Source: Marchantia polymorpha subsp. ruderalis (Eukaryota > Streptophyta > Marchantiopsida > Marchantiales > Marchantiaceae). Taken from it: a DNA stretch of 64,000 nucleotides. The stretch lies in NCBI GenBank assembly GCA_037833965.1, contig AP031355.1, positions 7,217,501-7,281,500 on the forward strand. Reading direction: 5' to 3'. Every line of letters begins with the position of its first letter. Position 1 is the stretch's first letter. Made by a program: the position numbers and the translations under genes. The notes under the pieces were generated by a model. That model was not told the origin of the DNA, did not search any database, and saw only the letters and a list, made by a program, of their open reading frames with translations. This document shows positions 37,212 to 50,343 of the stretch, one piece after another.

Positions 37212-40200
37212 AGACCACTGTGCTCCACTTAATTCGACCTTTGCTTCGACCTCAAGGCGATCTTAACCAAACCCGCTCATCTCGACACCGGTAGCGACTC
37301 CATCATGCCGCTCTAGTCTCGGGTTTGGTGAAGCTTTAGGACAGGACAAGCTCCACACAGGACTGGGTCTCCAACGTCACCCGCGACGGAAAGCACGGGT
37401 GTGTCGCTGTTGTTGCTGGTGTTGTTGACATCAGGGAGGGTGCTGGAAGGTCCGGACCCCACAAAGACAGCGACAAAGAGGACCCAGTGAGAGAATAAGG
37501 AGGGAACAGAAGGTAAGGAAGGAGAGCGGGAAGTAGAGACAGAAACTTGCGATAATAGCGACGCGAGCTTCGAGATTCGTCCTTGCTATCAGCTTGACTG
37601 TCGTCGTAGTGAGTTCCAGACATGGCCAAATCTGACCATGCGCTGCTTTGATGAATTTCCCATGTTGCTGACTCTGCATCTAGCGGTGCTTCTGGCGCCG
37701 ACGGAAGGAATTTTCACTGTTTGCGGTTCGCGGGTGGAAGCGACAGCAGGCGACAATGTACATTTGATTGGAAGAAAGCGCATCTTGTGAATCTTAAAGC
37801 TGGAATGGCGTGGGATCTGTATCTGCCTCCTTGAGCAGAGACGCTGGCTATCAATGCTTTTTCTGCCGTGAGTTGTATATGAACTGTGCTTTATTTCTCA
37901 CGATCGTATTCGACTTAAACGACAGCGGCAGATTTTGTTCGACGTAATTATATGCAATCAATGCCCGCATGTAGCGATCTCTACATATGACATTGGGACG
38001 AAAACCTGCATCCAATGTTACTTCTCCAGACCCGAGAAGCCTTACAACCTCATTTCCAAAGCGATACGAGCATAGTTTGTCCGATCGGAAGTTGCGTTTC
38101 GACATCAAACGGGCGATCAAAGAGAGGTTAGGGTTTACACCGGAACGATGTATTCAAGGAAAAAGCTGAGCTCTAATCTCCAGGTGTCTCCAAAATGCCC
38201 GTCTCACGATGACGGCTTTCGGCAAACCAAAGCTCAAGACAATGAGGAGCTCGGATAAGCTTGTGGAGATTCGGGCTCGGATCCGGAAGACGGCAAAAAT
38301 AGTCACAGATTCGGGCGAGATTGCGCAAGAATGAACAATTTGTCATGAACGCGAGTGGGTAAATGTGCACACGCCCCCTTCGAGTAGAATCATCAAAGTG
38401 GAGGACAGAGCTCCAGCTCTGACCTCCTGCTGGCCTCGCATGCCTGCAGCACTGGCAGACAGATCTGTACAATCAGTATCTCTGACCTCGGGGAAGATCC
38501 TCGGCCAGGCTACAAATGCGGGTACCTTATATTCGGTGGACGATTTCCAGTTCGGTTCGGTTCGGGAAATCCTGGAATCCCAGACCAGCGGTTCTAATCC
38601 CTTCCGTCCATGTCAAGGCTGGTGGGCCCCGGAGTTCATTTACTGAGACCGCACATCGAATGGAGGACTTGCCGACTGACGGGCAAAGTGATCATCCCTT
38701 TCATCTTGACGTGCATGACGGGTTCATAATTGATCAAAGAAAGTTCGGCGTTATTTGTGCCTCCTGTTACTGTTACCGTGCCTCGTTCGCTACATGTTAC
38801 TGTGAAATCTGGCCGCTAGTTTAGAATGTTGGATTGTTCTCATCATGGGCGTGGAAAGAGTATTTCTTCATTGACCATTTACCCCATCCTGGTATGTTAA
38901 TTTTCACGGCTCGTGCTGGCATGATCACTTAAAAACATGTTTACTCAAAAAATGTTTAATTACACTTATGTTGAAACAGTAAAGTGTCGATACACTCACT
39001 TAAATTGAAACGAAGCAGTGTGCGTGACGCGTAATCTGGAGTGTGTATGGTGAGAAATTGGTGGATGTGAGATTAAAATATAGAAAGGGACCAGAAGATG
39101 TCAGATGAAGCCAAGGGCATTAATTACTGACTTTTTTTAACATGGTCATTATGTTGGAAACTCCAGCAGAAGCATTCACCGGAATCCTGATCTCGTGACG
39201 TCAAGTCATTTGAAAGATTGACAGTCAAGTGAAGGTTGTTGTATCCACATAAGTTAAAACAAACATGATATCAATGATCAAAATACTGTACCGGAGGAGA
39301 AAACACAATTTGGATAAACATGAAGAAAGCACATGAGGCTGTTTTTGTCAACAAATGGAAAAGGACATTTGATGAATATTGATCTACTAAAGGAAGATTA
39401 GTTGGAGTACAGTTTTTAGATGATTTTACAAGTGACGAAAAAAAGTGGATACGAAAGAATCATCTGGTTTTCTCCGCAAAGTTAGTGTGAAATTCTGCAT
39501 TGTTGTGACTCTGTACCAAACACGTCAAGAGAAAGTTGTGTGGATCGAATTTCATCAGAAGTCGATGCCTCATACTACTGACCTTCCTTGACAAAGCTGA
39601 CACAGACAGAGGATCCACTTAGCGCTGAGAATGGATTGATGTCCAACTAACGCCTTGGAAGGTGGAACAATTGACCGAGATGTCAGTTCGTGATTTTGGT
39701 TCGTTGGTTGATGAAACAATACAGTGATTTTGACCCACTGGTTTGCCCTTTGTTCTCTAATGTATCATAACCGTACCATAGTTGGACACGATTTCTAAAA
39801 TTGGGAGAGTGACGTCCTTGCTACTACAATCCAAATACAACGTTGGGATTCGTCAGTTAAATTTTTTTACAAGTCGATCATGAATTTTTGCTACAAGTCG
39901 ATCATCAATTAATTATACCAGCATACTGGGATAGTCATCCTGTCCCTACCAAAATGACCATACAACTACACTTCCCACTTTTGACCGCTACTGGTTGTTC
40001 TTGGGCGCACTTGTTTTCTATTCACTACGTTAAAAAATTAAGTGTCGCAGATTATTGTTTGTGTAGAATACGACAATATTGACATTTGAGGCGAAGTTTG
40101 TCGGACAATGAGCTAACACAGAAGCATCTTCAACAGTTAAATTAGGAACGAGACAAGGATGCCAAAGTTCGGAGGGACAAAGTCGTGTATGACCGGGCTA

Positions 40201-40461
40201 AGAGGCATAGAAACAATACAAAACTTCGGCTCCTCCAAGAAGCGTTACCTGACTGAGGGACTCAGTTTATTGCAAATATATGTTTCAAACTTCATCCACT
40301 GTCGCTCTTGTCATGACACCTTTTGTTATCCTACCAAAGGCTACAGCACGTGACACGATACAAATTTTACCCGATGCTCCTCCGAACTGCTTATGACTTT
40401 CGAAACTACATCCTGCTTCAATCTGCTTCTTAAAGTCTAACGGGCGGAGTTTCTTCACATG
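37210..40461. other. Intergenic spacer, no gene recognised
   Basis: Moderately GC-rich between 37.2 and 38.7 kb, with overlapping frames up to about 100 codons on both strands and a TTAGGGTTT (telo-box inverse) at 38128-38136, so an unrecognised promoter may be present. From 38.9 to 40.4 kb the sequence is AT-rich with dense stops. A plus-strand stretch near 40140-40270 reads like a short charged peptide but is broken. No family match. Confidence 0.4.
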
Positions 40462-43028
40462 CTAATCGTCGTCTGATCCCCAAGCCTCGTCACGGAGTTG
40501 TGCCCTTGTCTGCAGCCTCTCTCTTCGTTGCCTTTCTTGTTTCTTCACCTCTTCGGCACTTGTTCTACCCTTTGCCATCAGTGCTTGCCTTACCCCTTGT
40601 TGACTAAGGGCTCCTGCAATCATTCTCTGGGCTACTCTGGCAGTTGAAGCGGGCCGTGCTGCCGGTGGCTGCAGATCTGCAGGAATGAGTGACAACAGAA
40701 ACAATAAAATAGGATATCTGTTCAGGAATCTGCTTACATTTTGGCGCACAACGCGTAACCGCTGATTAGATTACAGGTCAAGGTTCCAAACCGACTTATA
40801 TACGAGTTAATTAGAGATTAGGATAGAGATCAGGAAAAGAAAACCAAGTGAGAACTCCAACGACAATGAGGATCTCGAATATCTTCCACAGAGTCGTTGT
40901 TCCTTGTGGTGATCAATACAGTACACTTATATTGAACATAAAGAAGATGCTTGTCATGCAGGTACCTTTCTCGGACGCTAAACCATAAGCACGGCTTGAT
41001 TCATTGTAGACGCCAACTTTAAACCTGGGGTCGCTGATACCAGTCAATGCCTCTCTGGCTGGAACCACAAATACTACTTAGTAAGTATGCACTTCACAAA
41101 GGCTGTCTTCAAAGGCAAAACGGCCAGATAAACAACTTTCGCCTAGAAGGTGACCCATTGAGTAGAGTTCCTCTCCCAACTGCTGAAGTGAGGTTCTCGA
41201 TGTCTCACTAATCTCCTGTTTGCAAAAGAAATTGTGTATGCATGTTCCGGAGTGGACGATAACCATAAGTCAACTGACGTCATGAATGTACTACAGCTAA
41301 ACGTTAAAGCTCAGATATATAGTTCATCAGTCACAGACATATCGCTTACCCAAGGCTGGGGTGCGGAAAACGGCTAAAGTAGTGGTATCGTCAATCCAGC
41401 GTAATGTACATCCCCCTTGCTTTGAGTAAGGCTTCACCAAGTCTTCTAGATCTTTCGTTTTCAGCTTAGGTGAGAAGCCACTGATGACCACCACATGATC
41501 TGCTCCACCGTTCAATGCTGCAGCGAAAGATAATGAGCGAATACCAAAATTGTCAAAATTGTACGGTCCACAATATAAGGTTATAGAAAATATACACCCG
41601 ATCGAATATTTTCATTTTCTCCACTGAATGAATATTCTTAAGGATTCTGATTCACAACACAATGATACAAGCTCTAATCAGATGCAAAGAGCAACGAAAT
41701 TTGCATCTGTTGCAGGGCTTGCCTTTTGAGTGGGCACCTACAATGGTCGCTCAGAGTACCGTCTCGCTGGCCATCCTCATCACCAGCACCATCACCGTCC
41801 AAATTGTCGCTGTACATACCAGCTCCACCATATGTAAAGGATCCCCTTCCTCGCTGCTTTTGTTTTACATTTGTCTTATTATTAGCAGGCAGATCCTGCT
41901 TTGCAAAAGCTGAAGATGCATTCTTCAATGTTGGTAGTTCACTCGTAGCAGCTTCCCAATCTATAAACAGGCATAAAATCTTAACAATGTCAAAGACCTC
42001 GACAGTTGAGGTGGTAATCCATCATAACTGGGGCAAAAACGTTCAAGCGGCTCTGTGAGAAACAAAATTAAGAACAAATTCCACTTCAGAAAGTAATACG
42101 GCTAATCAATAAGAGTTGATCACGATGGTCCTCTTTAATACATGCCTTCTTCTTCTCTAGCCCCCGTAGCACAGGAGTCTGCAGAATTCCTGATGCTGGG
42201 AAAATGATCATATTTATAGTAATCTTCTATACTAGATGCCGATTGGGCAGAACCCCTCTTCTCCTCCCCAGTGTCCGGTGCATGCACAACATTTTCCCTG
42301 GACAATTATGAAAATATTTCATCAACTTGACCAGTGTACTCATCTTGCAAGAACATAGCACGTTGCTTGTGCTATGCCGCATCAAAACTTCTGCAATGTT
42401 ACTGTGTGACTGAGGTGGTGCTCCGATAACATTTGAGATTAAGCTTTAAAACATGGAGGCCTCTTGCAGCACTTTAGAACTTCGAGATTCAAGGTGGACG
42501 ACTTACTACGCGATTTAAGTCTCGTGCAATGCTATATACAACGGAAATAGATTCAAATTCACATAATTGCGATCGTTGGTATAAAAGTTGTCAACTACAA
42601 TGTTTTTCTAGTTCAATTTGCTGACAAAAGAACTAAAACTGGAAGAACAGGAATTCTTAGAATCGATATAAAAGTTTAGCCTACCACGACTCCAGCAGAA
42701 CTTCTGCAGGCTTCTGGGTTCTCCGTTGTTTGATAAGCAAGGCCGAGGTGAAACACTCGTCGGACTTCAGTGAAAGTCCTTGAGAGGCGTAAACTCCTCC
42801 AAGATCGGTGAATGCCGCAGCTAGCCCTAAATTACTATCAGCATCGTCGCGAAGCTGTAAACTTTCCACGACCTTTTTCAGCAGATTCACAGCTCCATCG
42901 GCATCTCCGGCATCCACCAGATCCTCAACTTGCGACGACCATCCCTTCAAATCGGCGAAGTTGATTTTCTTCTCCTCTGGCTCACTCCCTGTCTTCGGCA
43001 GGGCCGTGGAAAAGCCACCCTCCGCCAT
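40462..43028 (-). CDS. R3HCC1L-like coiled-coil domain protein (plant type)
   Basis: Six exons: 43028-42685, 42297-42146, 41960-41742, 41517-41350, 41058-40966, 40676-40462; about 396 residues. Exon 1 encodes a helical, TPR-like region (WSSQVEDLVDAGDADGAVNLL; AAFTDLGGVYASQGLSLKSDE). The middle has an acidic stretch, DWEAAT and a basic RGRGSFTYGG motif. Exon 4 encodes an RRM-like fold seen in this family (HVVVISGFSPKLKTKDLEDL; LRWIDDTTTLAVFRTP). The C-terminus has the conserved LQPPAARPASTARVAQRMI and ends AWGSDDD. Plant proteins annotated as R3HCC1L share this order; their function is poorly known. Intron 2 appears to use a GC donor (AAG then GCATGT at 42145), the only choice that keeps frame. 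The end of exon 3 is uncertain: a GTACTC donor about 15 bases earlier also keeps frame. Confidence 0.85.
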
Positions 43029-45260
43029 AGTCCGGTGCAATAGTTCTCACGATTATCGTACTGAATCTCAAGGAGCTGAATGGGCAGATTTCACTAGCAA
43101 TCTCAACAAATAGTACTCACCAGTTCCCATGCGATCGGATCGAGCATTTCGTTCAGCACTGAAAGCTCCAAATCCAGACCATGTCAGATGTTTCACCATT
43201 CGTTATTGAGCGCTTCACGCTACACTGCCTTACTTTTTACGTCAAGCGGTAATGCTTCATAAATGTCGAGAACAATATTCATATTTTCATTCTCATCTTA
43301 ATCTACGTGAAATGCTCTTGTCTTACAGTAGCTTGACTATTTCTTTTAGCTCATGGGGCTTGTTGGTGAGTTTGGACTAATGATCACCTGCTGGTTTCTC
43401 GAAATTTATCAGCTGGTTTCATGAGTTTATAAAGAATATACTAATTTGACAAAAGACTACTTCAATACACTTCTGTCAGTTGATAACAATGGGACAACTA
43501 TCTGTTATTATCGCCCATATCTTACTTACAACTCGTGATTATTTTTTGGCATCGACACATTCTTATCATTTTACATAATGATTTCTAATTATCAAATCAT
43601 GAGTTTGTGCAGTTTATCTATATTCTTTTACATATAAGTAAAAGATTTTGTTTTATATCGAGCACAAAATTGATTTATAATATACAATCTATAATTATTA
43701 TGTTTATGTATTTCATATGAATGAAATCAATTAACTTAAACACATACAGAAAAATAAAATGTATTAATTGAAAGATATATATGTGTTTGTTAATTATATC
43801 CATTATATTACTAATCCAATGCTAATATAATAGATAGTGGGAGTTTCTCTTTTGATTGTTAATGTTACATAATTCATGTAAACACAACAAGTCCTAATAA
43901 TTGGAATACTAATTCCCATGAATGAAAGATTTTGGTGAGCTTTACCACTAGATTTGATTAATAAAAATTATTAAATAAATAATTAGAAACTAATGTTTAA
44001 TAGCTTTATAAAATATCATTTTTATAAAAAAGAAAATGATGAGAATAATTACAAACTATTTATGTGTTACATGATGTTCTGGAAAATGTTGTTGTGTGTT
44101 ACGTCATTCCATGGTGTTACGTCATTCCATGTGCATCATGCACTCCTCTTGCATACATCTTGGAGAACATACTGTTGTTGGATTACATTTGGATCCAGTT
44201 GATGGCGAATGTTTAGGATGTTCAATCATGGATTGGATCGGCCGTATTGTTGAACGTTGCAAGGGTTGGATCAGGTGCTCATTGTTCATGATTATGGTGG
44301 ACATGACTTTCGCTACAAGAGTTATTACGTCGTGTCTATGATTCCGTGCAGAGTGATCATACACTCATCATGAACAATATCTTGGATTTTCAGTGATGCA
44401 TCAGTTAGTGAAGCCCAATGCTAATGAAAGAATACGTGCAATGCGATTTATGATTGATGTGATTGAGGCTTCTTCAGTTTCTGAGGCGTCACGTCATCAA
44501 GTTTTGGATCAACCTATGGACATGAACCAATGCGATTTATGATTGATGTGATTGAGGCTTCTTCAGTTCCTGAGGCGTCACGTTATCAAGTTTTGGATCA
44601 ACCTATGGACATGAACAAATTGATTTGGATTGTGAGCTAGGATTTAGCTACGCAAAGACGTCTTCATGCTCATTTGATAGTTTCTACACCACTCGTTACC
44701 TCATTGACTATCGAGAGGGTAATGACAATGGCTTGAGGCGACAAGCGAACTTGAAGTTTATTGGACATGACAAGAAAGCTTGTTAGAATTGTAGCTCGTG
44801 CAGTTGGAGAAGTTTTTCACGTGGAGTTTGGTCCAAATGAGGGTATGAAGAGCCGTCTTGATTCTTTGGAGGATGTAACATAGCAATAAATGAGAGTGTT
44901 GTCTCCATCTAGTGTGTGTGAATAGAGAAGGATTGGGTTGATTAATGTATCATTGATTGGTACCCGGATCACAGTAGGAGTGAGATGACGCTTGATACAA
45001 TTCATAAGGAAGTATAGAAATTGTTTTGCCTTCAGTTTATAGTAGTTGGATGCTTTGATTGATCCGTTATAGAGATTGATGTGTTAGATGATACATTTTT
45101 GTCGTCCATACTGGTAGAATGATATGAAGGGAAACCTGATTTGAGATAGAGTGATGGATAATTTAAAGGCTGTATCGATGGAGCTATTGCATGAAAAATA
45201 TGCATCAGCCACTGTTATGATGGTGAAGAAGAATGTACATGGCAATTACACTAACATTTT
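43029..45260. other. AT-rich spacer grading into retroelement debris
   Basis: 43.1-44.0 kb is very AT-rich and empty. From about 44.1 kb the plus strand holds short coding-like pieces (for example SCIHLGEHTVVGLHLDPVDG near 44140) broken by stops, in front of a gypsy RNase H piece. These may be upstream parts of that element or of a captured gene; I cannot identify them. Confidence 0.35.
44439..44616. repeat. 89-base tandem duplication
   Basis: The segment starting CAATGCGATTTATGATTGAT occurs twice head to tail (44439-44527 and 44528-44616) with two or three differences. 89 is not a multiple of three, so it shifts any reading frame passing through. Confidence 0.9.
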
Positions 45261-45264
45261 AGAT

Positions 45265-45600
45265 GTTATTTGTTCGGTGCAAAGTTTACCTTGTTATTGA
45301 CAACCAGCCGTTCAAGTGGTTGATGGAACCGGACAAGCTTGCACGATAATCTCTCATCTTACAAAAGTATGATTTTCAGGTTATGCATAAAACGAGAAAC
45401 GTTAACCTTGATGCTCATGGATTGAGTAGAAACCCATGCACTAGATAGGAGTATGATACTGGAAGCAGGTGGCACGGAGACGTTGATGAGTAGATGGTGC
45501 AAGGTTGGCACTCTTTTGGCTACTTGTGTTGGTTGGATATGTAATATGACAGCATGTTTTAATGAGGAAACACCTCATCAGACTATGTATCTCGAGGAGT
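45265..45600 (+). mobile_element. Ty3/gypsy RNase H fragment
   Basis: With one frameshift the plus strand reads a gypsy RNase H C-terminus: YLVIDNQPFKWLMEPDKLAR, then LILQKYDFQVMHKT, then VNLDAHGLSRNPCA, followed by RWHGDVDE. In intact elements these are the TDHQPLKWL, LQEYDFxVxHR and DADGLSR motifs. Only this short part is recognisable; the integrase that should follow is not seen. Confidence 0.65.
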
Positions 45601-45607
45601 ATGATGG

Positions 45608-48140
45608 TGTTGTGAATTGACATGTATTCATCATGATGTCTTGATGTTGGAGTTTCTACTGACTAGTATGTTCAAATGTGTGTGGTCACTTGAGATTAGG
45701 ATTCAGGATGCCCTCGCTCTATCTCGTTCTCACAGCGAACGTGTGAAGCTCGTCCCTTGGGCTTTCTTGCTTTTCAAGGACCTCAAGGGTATTTATGTGA
45801 TTCTCTTTTGTTATCATTAAACATTCTTGTTTCCCACGGTTATCCCAGTGTGCACATTCTAACATATTATCAGAGCCGGTTTGGCTTCCGGATAGATTCC
45901 CTTGCTCTTCATCACGTTCAGTGATCATGACTCAAGAGTGAAAGTTGTTGCTTTCTTTCTCTACATTAGTTTTCTAGTCATCTTGATCGCAATTATCTCG
46001 TACAAGTGTACCACTCGTAATATTTTCAAATTTCTTTCATCAATCATGTCAGGTGATACTAGTTTTAGTAATGTTGTCTACGATCACTTTACTCCTGCCA
46101 GTTTTGGTAATGGAGGTGAAGCTCCGTTGGAAAACCAACACTAAGCCACTGGCCGCTTAGCAGTAGTTACAGCTGAAGCAAATTTACCAGAGTCATATTA
46201 CTTTGCTGGTGCTTCAAACTACGGAGTTTGGTTGTTCAGAACTAAACAAGAGCTTCAAAAAGACGATATGTTCTTCTATTGCACCACACCCCCATCTTCT
46301 CCCACGAACTGTGGAAATATGAGAACGGTCCAGATGTATGAGCTTGTTTATGAAGAATGCCTGAATGTCCGGCTTGAAGCTCCTCAAGCGATACAATGAA
46401 CTATATGAGCTTTGGATTGCAATTAAACATCGCTATGAGTCTGACAAAGGTCCAAGACGGGCTCAATTGATACATAAATTCTTTCAAATCCGGAAGCTCG
46501 AAAGCATTATCATGGATGAACATCTCACAGAAGTGAAAAACATCTATGATATGCTTGAAGAGGTCAATTGTGGACTTCTTGAGGACATCGTAGTTTATTC
46601 TACTCTCTTGAACTTACCAAGCTAGTACGATGTCTTTAAACGTATGCATATGAGCAACCTACCTTCATATAGTGATTTAGATGCCAAATTGCTTGGAGAA
46701 GAGATCTCTCACACATGGAATCCTGAAGAACGACATAGCAAAGCCTTGTTGGTGAGCCGCAACAACTACAGGCAAGCCTCACCATCCCGCGCACAAAAAT
46801 CGAATGTATTTGCCAACAACACGTCGGTAATTTTGACAAGTTTCATTTCTGTCTACAAAGAGTTTCCTTTCAGAAATATCGAGTTGTATAAGTAGATTTA
46901 ACTCAGTACGATTTTAAGGGTCAAATTGATAAGATTAAATCAACAAAAAAATAGTTTAAATGGTGTAGATTATTTGTTGAGTAAACCCTGGGACCGTTGT
47001 CTTACACAGGACAACATCAATTCTAAAGTCATGCAAGGAGTTACCAATCGCCAAGCTACCAAAACGCTCGGAATTTTCAGTCTTAGGAAGGACGACACCA
47101 AAACTAGCAACCCAAGTACGAATCATGTGGACCTGATATTCCTCGCCCAGAGTACTGTAAATTTTGTTTTCAACGTGACCATCTCGACCATGAATGCAAC
47201 TTGAATGTGATGGTTGATCATGCCAAAGACATCAAATTTCGACTCTAGGACCGACATAAGCGTTCAATGCAAGGACAGATTAATTCTCTTAATGATGAGA
47301 TTGATGACGAACTCCAAAACATACACTGTGAGCGTGAAGAAGACTACATCAACTTAGATGCTCAACTCAACATTGAGGCGTGCATGATGGAACTTACTTC
47401 CGAACAACAACTTGACTTCTGTAAGTTTTGTGATACTCACAAAATCTCCACTCCATGCTTATCACAAGAGTTGACCTCGACTAGTGTGGTTGAACTCAAC
47501 TTAGTCCACACACCAGTTCAACTTCAAAGTGATATATAGAATCGGGAGCCACCCATCATATCATAGGAAATCAACAAGTATTCTCGTCGCTTCATCAAAG
47601 TTTGACCACAACTGTCAAAATTGATGGAGTGCACGATCATGACGTTTTGGAAGTTGGCAATGTCGACATACAATTTTCGGGTGGAAGCGTTCAAAGTATT
47701 TCTCATGTCCTTTACTCTCCATCAATCAAGAAGAATTTGTTGTCGGTTGGACACATAGCTAACAACAATTATAGCCTCAAGTTTGTTTCTCAAGGTTGCA
47801 CTATTCGCAACATGAAAACCGGAGAAAAAGTTGCATTTGCTTCAAGAGACAGTTCTCGAGGACTATATCAACTTCAAGATGAAAATGTGCCGCCGCCAGT
47901 TAAGATCAATTCCAACTCTTTGCTGCAGTCTTTAGAATTTGACATATGACACCGCAAGTTGGGGCATTTTCACAAAGAAGGGATACGACGTATGATTCTA
48001 TCAGACACTGTTACAGGTTTGCTACAACTTCAATTACCAGATAGACCTTGTTTGAGCTGCTTTCAAGGCAAGCAAACGCGAATGAAGATACCCAAACGTT
48101 CAAACACAACGGCCAAGCGGTCCCTGTAACTGGTTCACTC
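45608..48140 (+). mobile_element. Decayed Ty1/copia element: possible LTR, PBS, gag, protease, integrase zinc domain
   Basis: TATCAGAGCC at 45868-45877 matches the primer-binding site for initiator methionine tRNA used by copia elements, just after a TG...CA segment (about 45608-45864) that may be the LTR. Gag follows (MSGDTSFSN at 46047; frameshift near 46365; ELYELWIAIKHRYE, LLNLPS, a UBN2-like gag). The protease/pre-integrase region spans about 47540-48130 (ESGATHHI-like start; VLYSPSIKKNLLSVGHI; HRKLGHFHKEGIRRM; CLSCFQGKQTRM). Several stops and frameshifts make it inactive. The integrase core and RT do not continue on this strand; a matching block lies inverted immediately downstream. Confidence 0.75.
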
Positions 48141-48247
48141 AGAGGCATTGTATTGGCAGAGGTTTCGAAACTAGATGAGCGGTGACTGGCAGTGCTGTCA
48201 AGAACCTTGATAACTGCAGTTTGAGCAGACGTTAGAGGCGACGTGAT

Positions 48248-48953
48248 TCAAGATAACTCGTATGATATCTTTGGCAAAGATGCAAAAGCCAAAGGATGCA
48301 CGGAGCTGCTCATCTCAATCAGCGTAGAATCTGATGGATCTTTGACGTTCACATGTGAAGATTCTACGATGCAAACATCACGCGAAACAAAAACAAGTCG
48401 CTTGAAAGGCTGGAAACACCGATATACTTTAGCTCGATCATTGTGGCTCAGCAAAATGCATTCCTCTAAGTTTGCATCCAACTTGCCCAAGTTGGAAGAA
48501 TTAGCTTTAACGTAGACGGTGGATCCAAAGATTCTTAAATGATAAACTAACGGTTTGCGACCGGAAAAAATATCCTTTTGAGTTTGATTTGGAAAGTTCT
48601 TGTTGGATCGTAAATTTAAAATAATACATGCAGCCTTCACCAAATCATCCCGAAGAAAGTTGGGAAGTTTTTTGTCAATGAACAAGCAATGAGTGATGTC
48701 AAGCAACGATCTGTTCTTCTGCTCACCAACGCCGTTCTGATGCGGAGTGTGAGGTACCGTGAGCTGTGGAGTGTGAGGTATCGTGAGCTGAGGACGAATT
48801 CCATAAGATTCACAAAAATTTATGAAGGCATGTGACGTATACTTCCCACCATTATCGGATACTAAGGCCTTAATGCAACGGTTGTGGTTCTCAACCTCTT
48901 GTTGAAAATTTTGAATTTTTCAAGCACTTCTAATTTGCGAACTATGAAGCAAA
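48248..48953 (-). mobile_element. Inverted copia block: integrase core to start of RT
   Basis: On the minus strand, from 48953 down to 48248, the reading frame gives the second half of a copia integrase core (VSDNGGKYTSHAFINFC with a catalytic Asp; HTPHQNGVGEQKNRSL with the catalytic Glu), the integrase tail (LRIFGSTVYVKANS) and the linker before RT. It begins almost where the plus-strand element ends its integrase, so it is best explained as an inverted part of the same element. An in-frame 8-residue duplication (TIPHTPQL, TVPHTPHQ) is caused by a 24-base tandem repeat near 48750-48795. It ends at the LTR starting at 48954. Confidence 0.75.
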
Positions 48954-49870
48954 TGTTGAAAAATAATCAACGCCGACTTTGCAACATAGAAGATTCCAGA
49001 AATTTCCGGATTCATCAAGAAATAGAAGCTTCTGGAAATTTCCAGGTTTATCAAGAAGACACTTCAATTAGATTTACTTCTAGATTGCTATAGAATAATC
49101 TAAAGTACTTCTAGTTGAGAAAGATCTAGAAGATCTTTTTAAAATGTTGTCATGAGTCTATAAATAGGTAGGTTGTGGGTTCATTTAGATATCAAGTGAT
49201 CAAGTGATCATCAAGTGTTTGAGTCTTACTTAAGTCATAAGTTGTAGTTGTTGTGTTTGAGGAACGTTCTATAAAATTCAGTTCTATTCAGCCATTTTCT
49301 GCTTTGTGTTTTTCTAAAATTTAGGTCATTGCTTTTCAATAAGTGGTATCAGAGCCATAAGGTCCGGGTTCATCACATGTTGGTGATAACCAAGTCACTG
49401 AGAGTTGTCTTCTCAAGTCCGTCATTGTCGATTGAAGGTAGATAGATTGGATTGTGCTAGGGAGCACAAAGAGGGATCTTTGTTGGCGAGTTGATAGCTT
49501 TGCGTGTAATCAAAGGTTCATTAGAAAGCGTTGTTGCCGGTGTTAACAATTGACAAATTGGTTAACATGGCAGATTTTATGGATACATTGGATAGAATTG
49601 AGAAACTAAAGAACACAAATTATTGCTGTTGAAAATCTTGCATGGAGTCTTATCTCCAAGGGCAAGATCTATGGGAAATTGTAGTGGGAAATGATGCCGC
49701 TCAACCGGAGTAGACACCTACAAATGTGAATGAGGTGAAGAAGTAGAAAATTCGTGCCGGAAAAGCCTTATTTGTAATTAAGGCTTCCATCCAAAAAGAT
49801 TTGATTGAGCACATTCGTGATATGAAGACTTTGAAACTCGGATGAAGAAAATCATTATTCGCGAACTTCG
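48954..49870 (+). mobile_element. Second copia element: LTR, primer-binding site and gag fragment
   Basis: A TG...CA segment of about 385 bases (48954-49338) precedes TGGTATCAGAGCC (49344-49356), a perfect initiator-methionine tRNA primer site. ATG 49567 opens a copia gag (MADFMDTLDRIEKLKN, then MESYLQGQDLWEIVVG, KALFVIKASIQKDLIEHI), interrupted by three stops. After about 49860 homology stops. The LTR differs from that of the upstream element, so this is a separate insertion, probably into the inverted copia block. Confidence 0.7.
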
Positions 49871-50343
49871 GCCGAATTCAATATTAAATCGGTTATCAAT
49901 TTGTAGGTTTCATGTGGATGATTCTGTCTATTGGCAGTAGAGTGCGTCGACAACATTGGATGTTACGGCATGTTGCATTATCTTACAAGTGCGAGAAGTG
50001 TTGAGTTTTTGAGTTTTGATATTGAAGTGTCGTGATGGAGTTGTGTGGAATGATCATGTGCGCATTTGTGCATCATGTCATCTTCCAAACATTGATGGTA
50101 AAGTGTATCCAAACGTAGTAGTGATACGAGTCGGTTTAAGATGTATGTTGTGTAGTTTATATGTGTTGTGAGTGATTAATGTCGGATTAGGATTAACTCT
50201 AGTTGAGTTAACTCTAAATTAGTATTCATTTTCATTGGAGAGTATAGGCCAGCGAAGACTAGAAGTACTGAAACTTCTTCGTGTTGAGACTTTTGCAAGG
50301 TGAGTGGTTTTCAGTATACCAGTTATGAAGTCCCGTTAGCTTT

